A DNA stretch of 5,013 bases from an uncultured Candidatus Saccharibacteria bacterium (lineage in GTDB: Bacteria; Patescibacteriota; Saccharimonadia; Saccharimonadales; Saccharimonadaceae). The stretch covers positions 1-5,013 of the forward strand of contig CAMUPZ010000041.1 of assembly GCA_947095985.1 (NCBI GenBank), given 5' to 3'. Below, piece by piece: positions 5,009 through 5,013 of this stretch (position 1 is its first letter; each line of letters starts with the position of its first letter). The translations under genes were made by a program, and so were the position numbers. The notes under the pieces are model-generated. The model had not been told where the DNA came from and did not search any database. It was given only the letters and a program-made list of their open reading frames with translations.

Positions 5009-5013
5009 CAGCA

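Noticed and set aside
1..5013. CRISPR arrays, tRNA or rRNA genes, insertion sequences, attachment sites
   Set aside because: No regular spaced repeats, cloverleaf sequences, transposase motifs or long terminal inverted repeats were seen. The space between genes is too small to hold them.

Overview
The window is a piece of a bacterial chromosome, with every gene read on the minus strand. From right to left (the direction of transcription) it holds infA, rpmJ, rpsM, rpsK, rpsD, rpoA, rplQ, rplM and rpsI. A strong intrinsic terminator follows, then an alpha/beta hydrolase gene and the first 17 codons of a CYTH-domain gene cut by the left window edge. There is no gene-free stretch above 100 bases, and I see no RNA gene, mobile element, CRISPR array or prophage.

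The organism is most likely a streamlined bacterium of the Patescibacteria (CPR) type, with Candidatus Saccharibacteria (TM7) my best guess. The reasons are very tight gene packing (most gaps 1 to 3 nt), alpha-operon genes running straight into rplM-rpsI, a zinc-free L36, an S4 without cysteines, a lineage-flavoured L17 and S11, and a hydrolase plus CYTH pair downstream. This placement is inference from pattern memory, not a tree. All genes read through in the standard bacterial code and stop at TAA or TAG.

Right block (about 987 to 5013): a translation and transcription operon. It encodes initiation factor IF-1, four 30S proteins (S13, S11, S4, S9), three 50S proteins (L36, L17, L13) and the RNA polymerase alpha subunit. 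A TATAAT box sits just upstream of infA, so transcription probably starts or restarts there. The 54-nt gap between infA and rpmJ is the largest inside the operon and contains a 12-nt palindrome and an inverted repeat. The operon ends at a 12-bp GC-cored hairpin 22 nt beyond rpsI.

Left block (1 to about 925): a separate small unit. A TATACT box lies only 6 nt before the hydrolase ATG and there is no Shine-Dalgarno sequence, which fits a leaderless mRNA. The hydrolase keeps its full Ser-Asp-His triad. The CYTH gene starts 3 nt after the hydrolase stop and is probably co-transcribed.

I did not find a new multi-gene system here. The points most worth a second look are the possible leaderless starts, the zinc-free L36, the changed S11 C-terminal motif and the compact operon without an obvious S4 regulatory leader.
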